Assembly: GCA_027924585.1 (NCBI GenBank)
Contig: BSBM01000096.1
Location: 124,001 to 188,000 of the forward strand
DNA: 64,000 nt
Direction: 5' to 3'
From: Larix kaempferi
Taxonomy: Eukaryota > Streptophyta > Pinopsida > Pinales > Pinaceae
Made by a program: the position numbers and the translations under genes. Shown here piece after piece: positions 35,481 to 47,707 of this stretch. The notes beneath the pieces are model-generated. The model saw only the letters and a program-made list of their open reading frames with translations. It was not told the origin of the DNA and made no database searches. Every line of letters begins with the position of its first letter. Position 1 is the first letter of the stretch.

Positions 35481-38120
35481 TCCTATAGTACTTCCTATAG
35501 ATACAAGAGGATCGCTATCTCTTCCAGTGCATCTTGATCCTTTGCTAATGTCAGGAAACTCTCCAGGAAATTTTTCAGAGTGATGATCTTCCCTAGTGAC
35601 CTCTACAAAATTGTCATATAAAAAATTGACGACATTCCATAGATAGGTTCCTTATGGATTGTATGTGGTGACCTACCATTGTTCCTTATCAGCGCATCTC
35701 GTTCCTCCAAAAAAATTTCTTCTTTTGCTCCCACATCAAATCGTACCTACTTCCGCATCGTAGGTCGAACATTTGGTATTGGCCTATCTTCTCCTGTCGC
35801 AAATCCTACTCTGGTCACCACTGCAATATTTACTGGATGTCTTCTTATCTCTGTTGATATCTTCTACACATTTGGATTCGGATTCTGGTTCTGTTGCAAT
35901 GGTGGTGCGTTCTTGGCCTGCCATTTCGATTAATTGCAGACATTCTTCGACAGTGTGATAAACCGCACTAAAATAAGTACACAGAGGTGTTGGATTTGGA
36001 CAATACCTCTGATAGTGTCTGACCACTCCACAATTATAGAAGGTAATATCTCCTTGACCTCGACCAACAATTCCTCTATGACCAAATCCTCCATTGCAAA
36101 CTCCGTGACATCCACCTCTAAATCCTCTTAGCTGCTGATATGGTGGAAGATTATACTATTGTTGATTGTAATGCGACTGCAGTTGGTTGTACTACGGCTA
36201 CGGTTTATTATACTGCAGCTGCGGTTGGTTATAATGTTGTTGCAGTTGGTTATACTTCTGTTGCGGTTGAGGTCTCTCTTCCTATCGTTGTTCTTCTCCC
36301 TTCATGAAATAAGTATCTACAGTTATTTCTTGGAGAAAATCATATGCTCTGTAATCTTTTTCCTCATGGACAACCAATCAACAGAAATTACAAAAAAGGT
36401 TAGCCGGCTTTGACACAATATTTTGAATATGTACACATTCTTCTAAATGGTGTCCTCTTTTTTGATAGATTCGGCACCAAGTCATTCCTCCTTGACTAAG
36501 TGGGTTTGGTGCACTAGACTGTAAGTATTCATGGAATTCAGGACACTAATCTTTGTGATGTCCCTCAGATTTGCACTGACTTCAGCATTTCTTCGCAAGC
36601 CTCCTTCCCCTTCTTGATATACTATAGTTGGATATCCAAGTTTTCTAGTTATGACTCGATCTAGCTCATGCCAATCCCAGTCTTTCCAAACAGTGATGCT
36701 TCTAACTTCATCGCAATTTCCAGAGCCTCTGCCTCAAAGATGATCTTTTGTTGCAATAATGGCATCCAACTGTGTGGTACCAATGCTGTGATGAACCATT
36801 CTTTATGTCGTACGTCGCTCATCCCAAAACTCACTTTCACCATCAGATTTTTGAACCTCTAATCGAAATCCCAGACTGATTCGTTAGGGAATTGATTTAT
36901 TTCCTTTAGTTCCTTAATATACTGCGACTCTGATTTCAGTTTCATGAATTCATTAATTAATCCATCCCTAATCTCCACAGACTCTTCTGTTGAATCCCTA
37001 TAGGTACTTGTATAAATTTCAAATACCAATACAACACACGACCCCTAAAGTTTGTCGCCAATTGTCCTTTCTTGATATCATCATCCTGTATTTGTTTAAC
37101 TATCCATACTACTTATCATAAAAACCAATATTGTTTGGGATCCTTGGTCTCGTTACCCTGGAAAAGTGGCAGCTTTACATCGTCGCCCTCCATTCTTGGT
37201 CTTCTACCAGTACTTGTTGATCTACTACTATTACCACTATTCTGACATGCAGGACAAACTTGCGAAGAACAGGTGTTTCTTCCTCCAAAGTTTGGCATCA
37301 TGCACAGAGTTGTGTGTACATCGTAGATTTGGGTTTTTACTTCCTTGGGTTTAGGGGTATCCTGGTCATCTCCTTCGTCACTATAGGGTCGCTTCGTCCC
37401 TTATGGTCCTGTTTTGTTGTTCCTTGTTCTGGTTGCACCAGGACTCTCTCTCTCTCTATCTCATTCCTCCTCTTCTTCTCTGGCTGGAACCTAACCCCAC
37501 TTCTCAGGAGACCACAACTTTCCTCAGCTTTCCATCTACCCCGCATCCATCTACCCCGCATCATTTCATATCCATCTACCCCGCATCATTTCATCAAAAT
37601 TTCATCCACACGGTACCCACAACCTTAGCACACCATAGCTTTATTCATCGAACTTCATTTTCAATATCCCTTTCTCATAGATAAGCAACTTAATCCACAA
37701 CTGAAGTGACAATAGATACCTTCCTCTAGGTCCTTTAAAGAATTTCCTTTCTACATCGATGTATGACCTAACTATGTTGAACAAAAATTTAGTAATGTCT
37801 CCCTCCAGAATGCTATCTACCCAAACATCGACATCCCTCGAAGCCTTGTTGTTAACCTAACTCAATTGCTGGATCAGTTCTAGGGTCCAACGTTCAGGTT
37901 CACCCCCTTGGAAATTATTCTTCTGAAAAGTCAGTGGCGCCAACCATTCATATAGCATTATCATAAATTCACAGAAAAACACTTCGTGGGTATCACTGTA
38001 GATATGCTTCTACAACCACTGTTCTTTTGACCATCCAAGTTTCTGATTTTCCTTTTTAGTGAACTCTCATGTCTTCTTATCGAACTAGTCTTGGATCTCT
38101 GGTTTCATCGAATGCCACAA
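35481..38120 (-). pseudogene. Element B Gag with zinc knuckles
   Basis: Starts near 38120 (the MLWHSMKPEIQ-like region parallels MLWHPTKPEIH of A). Gag core about 37190-36660: KLPLFQGNETKDPKQYWF, WDFD.RFKNLMVKVSFGMSD, LLQQKIIFEAEALEIAMKLE. Knuckle remnants: CKSEGHHKD.C (about 36580), CRIYQKRGHHLEEC (about 36470), CTYFSAVYHTVEEC (about 35985), most with a lost Cys. A Gln/Tyr-rich repeat lies at about 36270-36140. Heavily interrupted. Confidence 0.7.
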
Positions 38121-38547
38121 CATGTCCTCTCCTTCTCACACTAGGGTCCCGGTTGTAGCTAGAGCTTTCACCCCGGCTCGTGCTAAAGAGAACCTACTAA
38201 GGATTCAGGAACCCTTAATAGCAGTTCAACAATGGGTAAAAGATAATAATATGTGAGAGAGATGTGAGATATGCCAGTGATAACATAAAAATAAATCTAA
38301 CTATAACAATAAAAATAAACAATTTTTGGGTGTTAACAGATTTCCCCCTGATGTGTGAGGGTAGGAGCTCATCATATGGCCGATAGACATCATAGGTTCT
38401 TTCATTTTCCAGGGGTATGAGCATTGTGACAGAGAATAAAAGAAACTAGTTGTAGACAGGAGCACGTGCTCCATACAAATTGCAAGAACTATAAATACAT
38501 GACCTCAAGAATGAATGAGGAATAATCTCAAATATATGGATGAGGCC
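38121..38547 (-). mobile_element. Tat-like 3'-end fragment with shortened LTR (copy C)
   Basis: The first 33 bases (38121-38153) are the element B leader, including the counterpart of A's priming site. From 38154 (TGTAGCTAGAGCTTTCACC) to 38338 (GGTGTTAACA) is an LTR of the G/D type cut to 185 bp by internal deletion. It is followed by the minus-strand polypurine tract (AGGGGGAAATC) and about 200 bases of 3' region like G 9464-9660. At 38547/38548 it joins integrase coding sequence on the opposite strand, so the copy is rearranged. Confidence 0.7.
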
Positions 38548-39217
38548 AACTTGTCTCCAACCATGGAAAACACTTTGAAGACACCAATTGGAAACAGTTG
38601 TCTACCTTTCTCAAATTCAACCACTAATATGCCTCATCCTACTACCCCCAAGGGAATGGCCAAGTTGAGTCTATCAACAAGATCTTGAAAACCATTCTTC
38701 AACGAACAATAAACCAACACAAGTACAATTGGTGCTATATGCTATTCCTACACTTTGGGATTACCGTACTTCCACTAAGACTGCCAGGGGTTTTACCACT
38801 TTTCATTTGGTTCATGGTGTAGAGTCTGTTATTCCCATTGATTATCAGATTCCCTCTTTACACATTGCTATTGGATTTCTCCCGGACACCTCACCACTTG
38901 AGAAACGCTTAATCCTCTTGGATCAAGCCAACGAAGATCGTCAAACATCCTTACAAATCACCGAGGCTACTAAAATTCATTCCAAAGCCAGTTATGACAA
39001 GCATGTCCACCCCCGTACCTTCCAAGAAGGAGATCTAGTACTTGTTTATGACTAAGCCCATGACAAGACCAGTAAAGGAAAGTTTGAATCCATGTGGAAA
39101 GGCCCTAACATTGTCCACACATGTCTTGGCAAGGGGACATACATCCTTACCGATTCAGAAGACCATCCCTTAGCCAACCCCCGCAATGGGTCGTATCTCA
39201 AACGGTTTTACCCTTAA
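38548..39217 (+). pseudogene. Copy C integrase C-terminal half
   Basis: Tat-like integrase end. The catalytic-Glu block reads YYPQGNGQVESINKILKTIL (about 38645-38700). After a frame change the C-terminus is open from 38729 (AIPTLWDYRTSTKTARGFTTF, SYDKHVHPRTFQEGDLVLVYD) and, past one stop at 39056, reaches its natural end SYLKRFYP, TAA at 39215-39217. The zinc domain and both Asp residues are missing at the left breakpoint. The same ending occurs in D at 63550. Confidence 0.85.
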
Positions 39218-39315
39218 CACTTTTACCGTCCATGTTCTACAAATTTACCACCCTTTTTTGTTTTACACTTTTTTACATCCATAACCTTACACTTTTCTTC
39301 CCTGCATGACCACGG

Positions 39316-39699
39316 ATGGATCCTGCTCCAGCATTTCATGTCAGTTTTTTTTATGGCGCAAGTCGTTGGTCTCCAAACCTCGCCTTTGCAGCTTGGGTAC
39401 TGTATTCCCCCTCACACAAGTTGATCCACCTAGACGGAGTATGTATTGGTGTTGATACTAATAACTAGGATGAGTACGATGCTGTGACAGGTCTCGGGAT
39501 CGCTACTCTCCACTTGGGTATAAGTCACCTTCGTTTGTTTCTTGATTCCCAGCTCCTTGTCGCCGAACTTAACAACTTGTACCAAGTACAGGATCCTTTC
39601 TTGTTTAGAAATTTCATGCACACTAAACAATTGATTAGACATTTTGAATCCATTACATTCACTCATGTCCCACGAAATCAAAACAGTGTTGCATATTAA
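39316..39699 (+). pseudogene. Copy C separate RNase H ORF downstream of integrase
   Basis: Independent ORF starting MDPAPAFHV, 98 bases after the integrase stop and in a different frame. Type I (archaeal-like) RNase H pattern: FYGASR (Asp replaced by Tyr), NN.DEYDAVTG (the Glu region, with a stop just before), FLDSQLL (Asp kept) and THVPRNQNSVAY (final Asp lost). Homologous to D 63444-63030, which keeps the residues and the same Met-Asp-Pro start. In Tat elements as I know them an extra RNase H normally lies before integrase, so this order is notable. Confidence 0.8.
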
Positions 39700-39854
39700 A
39701 TATCTAGCAATATTCTAGACTGGCACATAAATCACCACATGTAGGAAGTAAACCATAAAAGTGCATCAGCATACCATCCACATGCATATATACATCATAT
39801 AGGCATATAACATCATAAAAGAAAGAGAACCATCATCATAATAATATGCATCCA

Positions 39855-39891
<37 letters not shown>

Positions 39892-40030
39892 TAGAAATGT
39901 CGTAGTGCCCATAACACACAATACACATCAATACACAGAGGATCCCCAATAATGTCCTCGTTATAAAATAACAGCCGCATACAAAAATTCCCCATGCTCA
40001 TCGCATTGGGGGAAGTTCCATCAACTTCAT
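39700..40030. other. Convergent spacer with (TA)n microsatellite, copy C
   Basis: Non-coding 330 bases between the 3' ends of the RNase H ORF (plus) and the mobile-domain ORF (minus). It holds (TA)15 at 39860-39889 and CATGCAT/ATGTGCA-type short repeats. Element D has (TA)n at the same relative position (62752-62780). Confidence 0.7.
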
Positions 40031-40032
40031 AA

Positions 40033-41363
40033 TCAATTGGATTCATCTCCACCATCATCATCGTCATTCTCATCATCGTCATCCTCCTCCTCCTCTTCCT
40101 CCTCCTCCTCCTCCTCCTCCTCTTCCTCTTCCTCCTCTTCCTCCTCTTCCTCATCAGACTTTGTCTCAGCCTCCTCATCATAGCAGGGGGTATTCCCCCA
40201 TGCCATGGATCTCACCGCCTCCATTGGCATTGCAATAGGCCTCATCAGAGGCCTCCACTCCCGTGGAGCGTTATAGAAGATATAAATCAAATCTTGGTCT
40301 AAATGTTTCCAGCCGTCCTCCACCACCCTATCCAGGAGGCGATCAATCCCAACATGCAATGTATACAACGTCGTCGAAGCACTCCACTATCAGTGCTGCC
40401 TGCACATGGGAGTGTATACTCCCTCCACCTGGCCTCTCCATGCCCGGTATCCCCTCAGAGGTTGTGGTACTACATCTACAAAGAAAAAGTAGATCATTAG
40501 TGTTATAAAATCCTCTATCTATCATCTATGCTATCAAGTAGATACAAAATGATATTGTAAATAAAATAGATACATACCATCTGGTCCCCATGCCTGAATA
40601 GGAGGTTGTGGTAGCTTTGGATCCCCTCTATAGTCCATCCTATAGTAAGGGTAGTCCTCTATCACCCTTAGGAGATGCATCCACTGAGTGAACAACTCCT
40701 CGGGAAATAAACATCCCACTAGTCCTCCACCCCCATGGGTCATCATCTCACCCCATCGCCGCATCCACGGCTCAATGGTCCCTCCATCGTGCACTGCTCT
40801 ATGTTGTCGCAGCGTCGGAACCCGATCAAAGAAAAAGGAACAGAGGAATGAGGGAAAACAAAAATCCCTCCTATCTGACTCACCTTGTTCAGCTCACGCT
40901 GAACCACTTTCAAGTACATCTGACCCCATCCAAAGTAAGTACCTGCCAAGAACTACTCCACCAACACCATATGTCCCCTTGAGACTCTATGGGGCGACTT
41001 TGACTCCAATATGTGCACCACTAGTTCCTTTATAGCCCGCATCTCTAGGATCTCTATGTCACAGATCAGAATAGCATTGTCATGCACATATGCTGTTGAA
41101 TAACAATGACGCTCCAGCAAATCCTCCATGGAAACATCACGTGGCCTCCTCGGGAGGGTATTTGAAATCATGCCCAACCGCGAAAGCCCTATCAAGAAGT
41201 ACACATCTGTGAGCGATATCTCTAATCGCTTCCCCCATATCATGAATGCCTCCACATCGGCATCCCAAAACATTATCAGCTTGTTCAATAACAACTTCGT
41301 TGTGCGCATCAAGGACACATTTGTGAAATTCAATAGTCCACAATGGGCTAAGTTGTCCTGAAC
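40033..41363 (-). pseudogene. Copy C antisense plant mobile domain-like gene, acidic tail
   Basis: Antisense to the integrase/RNase H of C. Homologous to D 61323-62632: LLNFTNVSLMRTTKLLLNKL, LEISLTDVYFLIGLSRLG (against LEITLSDVYFLTWLPRLG), RVSRGHMVLVE, GTYFGWGQMYL, VIEDYPYYRMDYRGDPKLP, FYNAPREWRPLM. An intron (40577-40476, 102 bp, GTATGT to TGTAG, phase 1) sits at the same place as in D. The C-terminus is a long Glu run followed by Asp residues (about 40160-40060), encoded by a TCC-type microsatellite. Broken by a TAG after MVLVE and frame changes near 40830 and 40390. Confidence 0.75.
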
Positions 41364-41800
41364 ATCTTCGTCATCCTAGATATCCTCCAACAAGTTCCAG
41401 AGATCATGCTCTCTCCAAGCCACTCTCGGAATCCTGTTAATAGAACACCGAAACCCCCATCAGGTCCATATCAACACTACCTCGATCTCCCCCGTATCGC
41501 CCCAACCAAACTTAGGCAAAAGGGCACATTCCAAAGCACACATTTTTTCCTCATAGGTGCCCTCTGGAGAGTGTTTTTCTCCTCAAAACTTGTGCCCCTT
41601 GAGCGCACCTGTGGGGCCCCCAACCGCTCCCTGGATCATGCATTTCCCAAGAAATGTCGCTCTCCAGAGCGTGGTTGTATGACCCACAACCGCGCTCCAA
41701 AAGCGTGGATGTACGACCCAGATCCGCACCCTAGATCGCACTTTCCCCTTTGAAATTTGCGCTCCAGTGCAGTGGTGCCCAAGCTCGGCTTGGCATGCCT
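41364..41800. other. Region upstream of copy C mobile-domain ORF, hairpin-rich
   Basis: No gene. Short palindromes are dense: CATTTC/GAAATG (about 41641-41656), CGCTCTCCAGAGCG (about 41658), and two units with a shared core TGTAYGACCCA whose arms differ but pair: GGTTGT/ACAACC and GGAT/ATCC (41670-41730). Confidence 0.6.
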
Positions 41801-42495
41801 TGTTACACCTAAAATATTCCCATCATGAGATTTAGTGTATACACCCCTGGAGTTACCTTGACTTAGTGATTGACTTGGAAGGATTTGTACCCATTTGTAC
41901 TAGGTTTTGAGAGGTCGTCGCAGGTTGGACTCATGCAGCATGCAACGTCGCAACTGGCTCTATTGCAGGATGTGCCGATGTCAACTAATGGACAAAAATA
42001 GCCCTTCGAGCCCCTTCTCAAAGCTTGCTAACTTGGGACCCTATCCTTGACCTCTTGGGAGAGCTGGCACTTGATTCCTAACACCTTGGAAGGGTCCCTT
42101 AAGCCTCTCCTATTATATCTCAACCTATCCTATCCATACCCTATCCACTTAGTCCTATTTAAATGAAGCTCACTCCCATCCCAAAGGGAGGAAGTCTATG
42201 GTACTCTTATGCTGATGAAATCAATCTCAATAGATCTAATACTCTAGCTTGGAGAACATCCACTTCTCTCTAGGAGCTTTGGCATGGCTTGTCAGAAGGA
42301 GCTTGCAACATTAAGGCAATGGTTGTAATCCTCTTTTCTATTGTACTTCTCCACTCTTCAATATAGTTAATATAATTGCTTTCCATAAATGTTGTCTCCT
42401 TGATGATGTTTAGAGCTTTCCTCCTTAACTGTTAGCTTAGATCTATCATATGATATATATGCTTTCACTTCTCGTGGTCTGTTATGTGTTCAACA
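41801..42495 (+). repeat. Possible solo LTR
   Basis: Starts TGTTACACC and ends GTGTTCAACA, with a TATA-like CCTATTTAAATG near 42153. There is no partner copy and no matching flanking duplication, so this is only a shape-based call. Confidence 0.35.
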
Positions 42496-42711
42496 GGGTT
42501 TATCTACTTGCAATATGGCAGTGCTGGGGCATTGGATCAACGAAGGAGAAAGGGATCTACAAATCTAAGGTAAATGATCTACTCTTTCATTTGTATTTCT
42601 ATATGATCTAGGAAAGTATTTTATGTTCTATCCTATTTGTTCTAGACTTACATTAAGCTAGGGAGATCAGGCCTTGAGTCTACTCTTGGTAGAGTGTTCA
42701 AATTGATCGTC
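42496..42711. other. Unassigned segment containing an inverted copy of 47638-47707
   Basis: About 80 bases here (roughly 42605-42690) are the reverse complement of 47638-47707 (shared CTCAAGGCCTGATCTCCC in the latter's orientation). No ORF. Confidence 0.6.
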
Positions 42712-45525
42712 TCGTTACGCACCATGAGAACATGCGCGGTATTGGATGGTTCCCCCTGGGCTGGGGGGGTTGAGCAATCATTTGCTGATTTTGAGTGGGA
42801 AACGGATCATTGAGGACTGTGGGAGTCGGTTTACCCCTAAGAAACTTTTGAACTTCATCTCTATGGGGACACTCTTTGGAGAAGTGATCATCTCCGCACA
42901 GTAGACAAGGATACTTTAGTTTTTGTTTCTGTTTGGTGTCGTCAGGAGTGCTCTTTTGTTCCTACTGGGTGGAAGACTTCTTAGGATTGGACAAAATTCA
43001 CCTCTTCAGTTACAGTAGTAGTGGTTGATTTGGTGGTGGTGTGACCATCCTGATTTGGTAATGGGAAGGAACCATGAAGGTTTGATAATCCAACAATGTT
43101 AGAAGCAGGCTGGGTGTTAAGGGATCCAATGCTGCCATCAGTTTGGGGTCCCTTAGGAGGTTTTGTGGGGTCATAAGTGTCGCAGGGTGCATCGGGAATA
43201 ATTTCAAACAGTGTGCTTGATTGAGCATAGACTAAGTCTAGGTAATGGGCACGAGCAAGAGCTTGTTCTTCAATGAAAGCACCGCCCATGGTGACATCTC
43301 GAGCTATGTGAGGGATGAGAGACTTCGTAAAACAATCTGCTAGGAGTTGGTCTGGAATGGGAGCCTTAATCAAGCATCTTCTCCTTCGCCACTCATGTAT
43401 ATGAGTAGAGATATGAGTAGCGGTATCTGGAGGAGAGAGGTGAGAAGGTCCATACTAGTTTCATACCGTATAGGCAGTTGGAAGTGAGTCAAAAATTTCA
43501 TAGCAAGAGAACCGAAATCATGAAAAGAATGAGGTGGTAGTTCGATGTACCACTTGGTAGCCGAACCAGTGAGAGTCCATTGAAATAATCTCAGACGGAT
43601 CGAGTCGTCCATCAGAGAGTTGGATGAACACCATAAATGGAATGTCATGACATGGTGTTTAGGATCCTCGTCTGGCTTGCCGTCAAACTTGGGGATATCT
43701 GAGGGAAGTTTCACCGGAATTGGGGGCCAGTTAGTTCCATGGTAGATGGGGTCGTTCATCAGTCAAGATAGATCAGGTAGGTCCAAAGTGGCCAAAAAGG
43801 GAAGCTGTTGATTAGGATGCGGTTACTGGTAGTATTGATAAGGCATGTAAGGACCGGTAGTACCTTGTATCGACTGATTAAAGGGTGACCATGGAGGAAA
43901 CTGACCATAGGGGGGTGTGCCACCCGGACCATAAGGGGGCCGCCACCATAAGGTGGTCCATTCCAATAAGGTGGGGGTCCACCTCCACCACCGGGAGGAG
44001 GTGGGGGTCCGTCGCCACCGCCGAGAGGAGGTGGGGGTCCATAACCATAATAAGGTGGCCCGACACCGCCTTCACCTGGGGTGGTGGACCACCTCCATCC
44101 CCAGAAGGATGGGGGCCCCCACCACCTCCGCTGCAAGAAGGATGAGGGTCTCCACCACCACCACCGCCACCATAATAATTAGATCCGCCACTCCCTCCAC
44201 CTGGAGGGGGTGGTGGACCACCTCCACTGCTCGAAGGGAAATTTCCTCCACCATAATATGGTGGTCCTCCACTGCCTCCGCCTGCGGGGGGGTGGACCAT
44301 TCCCGCCCCCATCGAAAGGGTGGGGGCCATTGTTGGTAAAATGAGTTGGACCTCCGCCAGAAGGGAGAGGTCCGCCTCCTCCAAAGTTAGGTGGGGGTCC
44401 GCCACCTCCAGTAGGAGGTGGGGGTGGACCGATCGGGGGTGGTGGTGCTTGAGGGATAGTTGGTTGGGGTCCATGTTGTAAAACGGGTTGTTGCTCCCAT
44501 AGACTGTAGGGATTTCCAGGATAGGGTATCACATATGGTGCGTTTCTGGGATTAGATTGACCCAGTGCAGGGTTAACAGAACCTGGATACGCTTGACTCC
44601 ATGAGGGTTGAGTTACATTGGATGGACCCCCAACATGAGATAATCCCATGGTGGATGGTCTAGCAGGTTGGGAAGGTCCAACGGGAGCTCCGTTGGGGAT
44701 TCCACCGCGTACATTCTGGTTAGGAAACGGGGTTTTCCCCCAGCCACAATGGGATGACCACTAGACAAAGGTTGAACCAACATAGGTTGTTGATTAGCTA
44801 CCGTAGTAGTAACATTACCAATGAGATAATCCAGGGGAATGGAGTATGCTCCCCTCGAATTCTGAGGTGGGGGAGGAACTGGTAAAGTAACCGTGGAAGT
44901 AACAGGTGTGTTGGACTGTTGTCCTTCAACCAGTTGGTTCAATTGAGGTGCAAGACTGGACTCTTGCGAGGGTTGACTAGTCTCATTAATGGTTAGGTTG
45001 TGGAGGGATCGTTCAAATGAAGCAAAAGATATCGGATGAACTGGGATGTCTTTATATCGTAGGTCGTTCCTCGAGACTTTGTCTTTGAAGTTCATCACCC
45101 CTAACACGTAATCATTCAAGACGATCATGAATAGGTCCGAAAATCTCGGCGGGGTCGGGCCTATAGAAGGGTCTAGAGGGTTCTGGAGTAGTCCAATTGG
45201 GTGGGGATGTGATGGCAAAATGAGCCACTCAGTGGCCTAGATATGATGTCCAATAGGCTGCAGCTGGACCAGCAGTTGTTGTGGGGTCATCCTAGGGTTG
45301 ATTTATCCATTCCAATGATCCAGGCTCTTCCGGCATAAGTGCTGGGAGGGTATAGTCTTGTGAAGTAGAAATTTCCACCTCTTCACCCTGTGGGGGGTTG
45401 GAGGTGGATGAATTTGGTGGAGTTGGGGGAAACAAAAGTCCTCCAACATGCAGAGTGGGGTTTTCGACTTCAGTAACTACGACTGTGTTACGCTGATCCA
45501 TTCTTACCCTCAAAATAACCTCCAT
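42712..45525 (-). pseudogene. Element E Gag, Gly/Pro-rich, with zinc knuckle
   Basis: Tat-like gag on the minus strand. Met at 45525 (MEVILRVRMDQRNT). N-terminal domain 45218-44613 (NDYVLGVMNFKDKV). A Gly/Pro low-complexity block of GGGGPPP units spans about 44470-43890. The gag core is at 43759-43200 (WPPIPVKLPSDIPKF, LFQWTLTGSATKWYIELP, FLTHFQLPIRYETSMDLL, ARAHYLDLVYAQSSTLFEIIPDAP). The knuckle CLLCGDDHFSKEC is near 42905-42867. It ends abruptly at 42712 before protease. Frames change in the Gly/Pro block and at 43380. The many plus-strand frames over 43885-44340 are shadows of the repeats. Confidence 0.8.
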
Positions 45526-47637
45526 CTTAAGGGGATATTCGGGTTATAAGTTTAAGATCCTACGGGATCTTCTCCAGAGAAAATCCTCCAGAGCATCAAG
45601 AAAGTCAGCCAGGGTGGCTGAAATAGCGTTTCTCCTAAGCGTATGCTACAAAAGAAAATCATTCTAGAAAAACCTACTCAAACTAAGGAAACAAGCAGAC
45701 TTATTTGACAAAGTGGCTTCAAACTCTGTAACCTCACAGGATTATAAAGGCATCGCAAAACGCTATATACTGCAGGGTCCAACAATATGATGTGAAAAGG
45801 AGGATTGGGACTGTACCCTTTCCTGCATACCCAATTACCTGAAGAGTACGTGCGTGCTAATCTCCCCAAGTGCTGTTCTCAGTGTATTTCTTTGCCAAGA
45901 AAGCCAAATGGTTAACTCAGTTGGTTTCAAGAATCCTAGTGGTGTCTCCCGATATAGGCAAGGTATGTGGGAGCTCAAATCCGTAGTGGTGTTGTCTAAT
46001 GCACAACCGTTCGGCAAGAGACCTTCCGATATACTATCGAGTACGTGATACACCCTTCGATATACGCCAAGTATGGGTTATGGTACTTGGTGGGTACCTG
46101 AAGGATCTTGATATACCAATAAGTACGTGGAAGACTACAATACCCCCAGGATACAGTGCTGGAAAATAACGACAGCTGCCACGCTTAACAATGTCGAAAC
46201 ACATCTCTAACTTACACACAAGTTGCTAAAATGTTTTACCTAGTTCTACCGTTAATTTTATCTAGATGGTTAGGTGAATGCATGAGGTGAGTACATAATC
46301 GGAAACATAATGCAGGCCCTAACTACATGCACAAAATATTCTTTTCTTTCGACAAATGCTACCTATGGGAGGGAGAAATATTTTCTTTCCAACAATTTTA
46401 CCAAATCAAAAGCAATGTAATAATTCCCAATTCAAACAAGTTTCACTATAAAAGCATTCTTTTCATTTTTGTGCGAAACCATAAAAATCACAACACTACT
46501 AATCCAAATCAAGACATGTTTTTCTTTTTCTTTTTTCTTTTCAAAACAAAATGACACTAGGTAATGAAAAGAGAGGATTCTAAGATGGAGTATGCAAGCT
46601 TTTCAATTTCACTTTCAATGGCCTAAAAGCAGTAAGAATTAAAAATGCATTCATATTTCCTTAGCATGGAGCTAATTTTGTAAAAACTGAAGTATATTTT
46701 GGATTTTTTGAGAAAATGAGAAACTCATAATTCAAGAAAAACACAAGCGAACACACATTCATTCAATTTTTCCAAAAGATGCATAAGAAAAACATTCCAA
46801 TGCAAGAACAATTTTCTTCAACAATGCTTGAGAAATGATGGGGAAGAAGCACTTTTAACTTTTCAATGGATGCATCAAAAGATTAACTTGATAACAACTA
46901 TGCTTTCAGATGTAAATGACTGAAAAGAAAACACTACTTGCAGCACTCAGTGAACTCAGAAAACTCAAGAAATGACAAGCATTCAATCAGACTGAAAGAC
47001 ACATGAGACTCAAAATCAGACAATAGCAAGCAAAGCTCAAAAAATAATGTAAATGAGGTCTGGGAACTGATCTAATGTAGTAGCCAGATCAGTTAAGGAG
47101 AGGAGGGAATGCAAGGGTGAGCACATCAAGGTGGAGGAGACAAGCGTATCCACCACTACCGGTTCTCAGACTTGTCCAAGATGGAACCCAAAATAAATCC
47201 AAACAAAACCAAACACTCAACACACAAATCAAAGATGGGGTCTCTAGCTGGATCTTGCAGCACAGAGGGAGTTCAAACAGCAAACCAAAGATCAGATCAA
47301 CAACTGGAGAGGGGATGCCTGCATGTCAAATTCGACAAATCGGCACACTCTGTGCTTGTACATAGTGCGATGTCACAGTTCACTAATGTGGGGAGTGCGA
47401 TGGTGTCACAGTATACCAATGAAAGAACTATGACGAGTGGCTAACATACAAAGAACAGAGACCAGAAATGACATAGTGTCGCTCTGTTTTCACTAACTAG
47501 GTGCGACAGGCGAGATTTAAGTTCAAAAATGAATCAAATCTCCAAGCAATGAACTCTGATCTGCTTCCTCTGAGTTTGTACTACTCTGTATGGTTGCCAT
47601 ATTTGTTTCATGGACAATCTACCGAGAGCGGACTCAA
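45526..47637. other. Element E leader and unassigned DNA
   Basis: About 2.1 kb without a supported gene. 45526-46200 looks like a retrotransposon leader (irregular short GTACTTGG-type repeats); 46300-47000 is A-rich; 47000-47640 is mixed. An LTR for E is expected here, but I could not identify its ends. Confidence 0.5.
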
Positions 47638-47707
47638 GGCCTGATCTCCCTAGCTTAACGTAATTCTAGAACAAATAGGACAGAACATAAAATACTTTCC
47701 TAGATTC

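Larger units (their letters stand above)
17143..38153 (-). mobile_element. Element B, Ty3/gypsy with an extra gene, split by element H
   Basis: Minus-strand element related to A: gag (38120-36640), knuckles, protease (to 34707), then RT, RNase H and integrase (24319-21352), an extra gene (20850-18019) and the 3' LTR (17143-17878). Element H sits between protease and RT in the linker. Removing H and one copy of GCCTT restores the sequence seen uninterrupted in A at about 4050. The 5' LTR of B is missing: at 38154 its primer-binding region runs into an LTR of another family. Highly decayed, older than H. Confidence 0.85.

Noticed and set aside
43885-44339. Plus-strand ORFs of 86-128 codons
   Set aside because: Shadow of the Gly/Pro repeats of element E Gag.
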